From NCBI GenBank assembly GCA_938041705.1, contig CALISP010000096.1, positions 1 to 8,410 of the forward strand: a DNA stretch of 8,410 nt, given 5' to 3'. The position numbers and the translations under genes were made by a program. The notes below the pieces were generated by a model. That model ran no database searches and was not told the origin of the DNA. It saw only the letters and a program-made list of their open reading frames with translations. This document shows, piece by piece, positions 5,574-8,410 of this stretch. Each line of letters opens with the position of its first letter. Position 1 is the stretch's first letter. Source of the stretch: an uncultured Cocleimonas sp. Its GTDB lineage: Bacteria; Pseudomonadota; Gammaproteobacteria; Thiotrichales; Thiotrichaceae.

Positions 5574-7565
5574 TTACTCAGGTTCATTTAATGCTTGCAT
5601 AGGTCCGCCTCTAAAAGGAGCAAAGCCTGTGCCAAATATAACGCCAGCATCTAATAAATCAGCGTCCTCAACAATACCTTCATCTAAACACTTTTGGGAT
5701 TCATTGGTCAGTTTTTCTATTAAACGTTGTTGTAATTGATCAACATCACCATTCCAGTCACTTTTTCCAGTATTTTGTTTTTTACCATTCTTCCACTGAT
5801 AGAAGCCTTCACCAGATTTTTTCCCTAATTTACCTGCAGCAACTTCTCTATCAAGTGTTGTAGGTAGTGTTACTTCAACTGTATCGGCTAATATTTTACC
5901 TACATGTAAGCAAATATCTAAACCTACTGTGTCTGCAAGTTCTAGTGGCCCCATTGGCATGCCATAATCAACGGCAGCTTTATCTACTACTGCGACAGGG
6001 ATACCTTCCTGTTGAGCAGTTACACCTTCTAAAATATATGGCATTAGGATTCGGTTTATTAAGAAACCTGGTGAGCTTTTAACTGGGAGTGGTAGCTTAC
6101 CTATATGAGCTGCAAATGACTGAGCTTGTTTGACCACCGTTACATTTGTCTTTTTTGGCGTGTAGATTATTTCCAGTAAAGGCATTTTGAATACAGGATT
6201 AAAGAAATGCAGTCCTACCAAGCGTTGTGGTTTTTTCATTGCTTTAGCAATATCGCTCAGTGGAATACTTGAGGTATTGGTTGCGATAATCGCGTCTGGC
6301 TTAGCTTTAGCTTCTACTTCTTTAAAGATACTTTGTTTTGCTTCAAGGTTTTCATAAATCGCTTCAATAATCACGTCTGCATTAGAAATCCCTTGTCCAT
6401 GAAGGTCTGGAGTTAGATTATCTTGAGCTTCCATAATGCGAAATTTATCTCTGCGGTAGCGACGCTTAAAGCCTGTGGTTGCCCTGCCCATTACACGACC
6501 TAGTGCATCAGTACTTATATCTTGTATAGTTACTTTCATGCCTTGCATGGCGCACCATGCCGCAATATCTCCACCCATTACACCGCCACCAATTACATGT
6601 ACGTGCTTTGGGGTGAATAAAGACTTATCGCCTAACGCTTTCAAACGATTTTGTAGAAAGAATACACGTGCTAGATTTCTAGCTGTGTCAGTCATTCCAA
6701 GTTGTAAAACTGATTCAGCTTCGGCTGCATACATTTCATCGCCAACACTGCCGTGGGCTTCCCAAAGATTAATTAAGGCATAAGGAGCAGGGTAATGTTC
6801 TTGTTTTGCTTTAGAAGCAACTTGCTTGCGCATCTGCATCGCAACCAATTTCCTCATTGGGCCAAGTTCTAGTAATTTTGCACTTTTTGGTGCTTGTTTT
6901 TTTGTAGGTTTTCGTAAGACTGTTTGTATTGCAGTGTTTCTAAGTTGTCTTAGAGGTACACACATATCAACCAAGCCTATCTTAGCTGCTTGACGTGGTA
7001 ACAAATTCTTTCCTGTTAACATCATTGGCATCGCTTGTAATACGCCTATCCGTCTGATTGAGCGAACTGTTCCACCAAAGCCCGGATGAATACCTAACTT
7101 AACCTCAGGAAGTGATAGTTTGGTCGATGGCGCATCATCAGCAATAATGTAATCACAAGCGAGTGCGACCTCTAAGCCACCACCCATACAAAAACCTTCT
7201 ACCATTGCCACTGTTGGGATAGTTAAGTCTTCAAGTTTTTTACAGGCTGTATGTCCAGCGTTAATAAATTCACGAGCTTCTTCTGGGTCTGTAATTTCAC
7301 GGAATTTCTTTACATCAGCACCAGCAATGAAGCCAGTTGACTTCCCTGAGTATAAGATAAGACCTTTAGCACTTAATTTTGATATTTCGTCACATGCTTT
7401 ATCAAGTTCATTAACTACTTCAGGGCTAATTACATTAGCTGCTTCATCTTTAACATCGATGTTTAACCAAGCAATGTCATCTTCGATAGTCAATGAAAAA
7501 TGTTTGAAGTCTTTATCTAACAAATTAGTGCTAGGTAAATTTTTATTCATATTATCTTTGCTCAT
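5574..7565 (-). CDS. Fatty-acid oxidation multifunctional protein (enoyl-CoA hydratase / 3-hydroxyacyl-CoA dehydrogenase), FadB/FadJ type
   Basis: This cytosolic enzyme hydrates 2-enoyl-CoA and then oxidises the 3-hydroxyacyl-CoA with NAD. It has 663 residues from the ATG at 7565. The hydratase domain (about 20-210) carries FIAGADVKKF, GGGLEVALACDY with E132, and LPEVKLGIHPGFGG with E154, matching the two catalytic glutamates of FadB (E119, E139). The dehydrogenase NAD fold (about 320-495) has HVIGGGVMGG (323-332), TNTSS (430-434) and GLHFFNPV with H453 and E465, spaced 12 apart like H450/E462 of FadB. The C-terminal helical domain follows, with SSPGFLINRI (497-506). E. coli FadB has 729 and FadJ 714 residues; this protein stops soon after GTGFAPFRGGP, so the last repeat is short. 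The start is set by GGAGG and an ATGA overlap with the thiolase. The in-frame ATG at 7610 lies inside the thiolase gene and is rejected. Confidence 0.93.
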   Translation of the reverse strand: MSKDNMNKNLPSTNLLDKDFKHFSLTIEDDIAWLNIDVKDEAANVISPEVVNELDKACDEISKLSAKGLILYSGKSTGFIAGADVKKFREITDPEEAREFINAGHTACKKLEDLTIPTVAMVEGFCMGGGLEVALACDYIIADDAPSTKLSLPEVKLGIHPGFGGTVRSIRRIGVLQAMPMMLTGKNLLPRQAAKIGLVDMCVPLRQLRNTAIQTVLRKPTKKQAPKSAKLLELGPMRKLVAMQMRKQVASKAKQEHYPAPYALINLWEAHGSVGDEMYAAEAESVLQLGMTDTARNLARVFFLQNRLKALGDKSLFTPKHVHVIGGGVMGGDIAAWCAMQGMKVTIQDISTDALGRVMGRATTGFKRRYRRDKFRIMEAQDNLTPDLHGQGISNADVIIEAIYENLEAKQSIFKEVEAKAKPDAIIATNTSSIPLSDIAKAMKKPQRLVGLHFFNPVFKMPLLEIIYTPKKTNVTVVKQAQSFAAHIGKLPLPVKSSPGFLINRILMPYILEGVTAQQEGIPVAVVDKAAVDYGMPMGPLELADTVGLDICLHVGKILADTVEVTLPTTLDREVAAGKLGKKSGEGFYQWKNGKKQNTGKSDWNGDVDQLQQRLIEKLTNESQKCLDEGIVEDADLLDAGVIFGTGFAPFRGGPMQALNEPE

Positions 7566-8410
7566 AACGCCTCCACCAACATTGAACCACCTTGACCACC
7601 ACCAATACAAAGTGAGGCAATACCTTTTTTAGCATTCTCACGTTGTAGCGTATTGGCTAAATGTAGAATGATGCGAGCACCACTGGTACCAACAGGATGG
7701 CCTAAAGAAATAGCTCCTCCATCAACATTCAAACGATCATTAGGGATTTCACCAATTGCTTTTGATAGACCTAATTCATTTTTACAGTACTCAGGATCAT
7801 TTAAAGCTAATACACAGGCCTGTACCTGAGCAGCAAAGGCTTCGTTTATCTCCCAGTAGTCGACCTGTTTATGCGTTAAGTTGTGATGCTCTAGTGTTTT
7901 AGCAATGGCATGTGCAGGACCTAGTCCCATCTCTGAAGGACTTAAGCCTGCCCATTGGGCAGAATTCAATTTGGCGATTGGAGTTAAGCCATGTTTTTTT
8001 ATTGCTTCTTCACTCGCAAGAATTAAACTGGTTGCTCCATCAGTAATCTGTGAGCTATTTGCAGGAGTGACTGCGCCATAAGGTTTGTCAAAAAATGGTT
8101 TTAGCTTTGCTAGTTTTTCAACAGAACTATCAGGACGAACACCATCGTCTTCTGTGTAGACATTGCCCTTTTCATCATAGAGAGGTTCAATTTCATCAAG
8201 ATGACCTGCTTCCATAGCGGCAGTTAAACGTAAGTGACTTTGTACAGAATATTGATCCATCTCTTCGCGGCTAATACCAAATCTGTAGGCAAGGTTTTCA
8301 GCTGTTTGTCCCATATTTAAACCAACAACAGGATCAGTTAAGCCTCGCATTAATGCAATAACAGGGGCAAAGAAACGTCCTCTTAACTTGCTTATTGCTT
8401 GAACTTTAGC
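7562..8410 (-). CDS. Acetyl-CoA C-acyltransferase (thiolase), C-terminal part, N-terminus beyond the window
   Basis: Thiolase cleaves 3-ketoacyl-CoA with CoA to release acetyl-CoA, the final step of each beta-oxidation round. The frame is open to the window edge, so 282 residues are visible of a protein that is normally about 390-440. The visible part includes LNMGQTAENLAYRFGISREE, NSSQITDGATSLILASEEA, the NEAFAAQ motif (7832-7846 approximately), LGHPVGTSGAR with the catalytic His near 7698, and CIGGGQGG with the second catalytic Cys at 7607-7609. The nucleophilic Cys near the N-terminus is outside the window. Its C-terminus differs from E. coli FadI, so I give no symbol. It is the first gene of a pair with the multifunctional protein, overlapping by ATGA, and any promoter lies outside the window. 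Substrate chain length cannot be read from the sequence. Confidence 0.94.
   Translation of the reverse strand, partial: AKVQAISKLRGRFFAPVIALMRGLTDPVVGLNMGQTAENLAYRFGISREEMDQYSVQSHLRLTAAMEAGHLDEIEPLYDEKGNVYTEDDGVRPDSSVEKLAKLKPFFDKPYGAVTPANSSQITDGATSLILASEEAIKKHGLTPIAKLNSAQWAGLSPSEMGLGPAHAIAKTLEHHNLTHKQVDYWEINEAFAAQVQACVLALNDPEYCKNELGLSKAIGEIPNDRLNVDGGAISLGHPVGTSGARIILHLANTLQRENAKKGIASLCIGGGQGGSMLVEAL
7570..7574 (-). promoter_or_regulatory. Shine-Dalgarno site that fixes the start of the multifunctional protein
   Basis: GGAGG on the minus strand lies four bases before the ATG at 7565 and inside the last codons of the thiolase. Together with the four-base ATGA overlap it indicates translational coupling of the two genes. 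Confidence 0.85.

Noticed and set aside
6475..6783. Plus-strand open frames inside the beta-oxidation genes (also at 5867-6082 and 7327-7632).
   Set aside because: They are antisense shadows of genes with clear catalytic motifs and show no family resemblance.

Overview
The window is chromosomal DNA from an AT-rich member of the Gammaproteobacteria. The gene order rpsK-rpsD-rpoA-rplQ, the close match of S4, RpoA, L17, BioB and S20 to their enterobacterial counterparts in length and key residues, and the UUG start of rpsT all point there. I cannot place it to genus or family. I see no mobile element, CRISPR array, tRNA or rRNA.

Layout, left to right. (1) 1-2428, plus strand: the distal part of the alpha ribosomal-protein operon, namely the end of rpsK (S11), rpsD (S4), rpoA (RNA polymerase alpha, apparently a TTG start) and rplQ (L17), closed by a strong intrinsic terminator. 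(2) 2429-3695: a solitary bioB (biotin synthase). A perfect inverted repeat covers its likely -35 box, and a weak A/T hairpin follows the gene. (3) 3715-4088: rpsT (S20) as its own transcription unit, with a good sigma-70-type promoter, a TTG start and a strong terminator. (4) 4089-5429: a gene-free stretch of 276 bases, then a membrane-anchored M28-family protein. Several of its metal-ligand positions look substituted, so it is a candidate pseudo-peptidase. (5) 5574-8410, minus strand: a two-gene fatty-acid beta-oxidation operon with a thiolase first (its N-terminus lies outside the window) and then a FadB/FadJ-type multifunctional protein. The two share an ATGA overlap. This operon converges on the M28 gene.

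Functionally, most of the window is housekeeping: translation, transcription, biotin synthesis and acyl-CoA breakdown. The hydratase/dehydrogenase and the thiolase carry out consecutive steps of beta-oxidation and are translationally coupled. The unusual part is the M28-like protein, which keeps the fold-level sequence of its subfamily but seems to have lost most of its two-metal site. I found no clear evidence of a wholly new multi-gene system.
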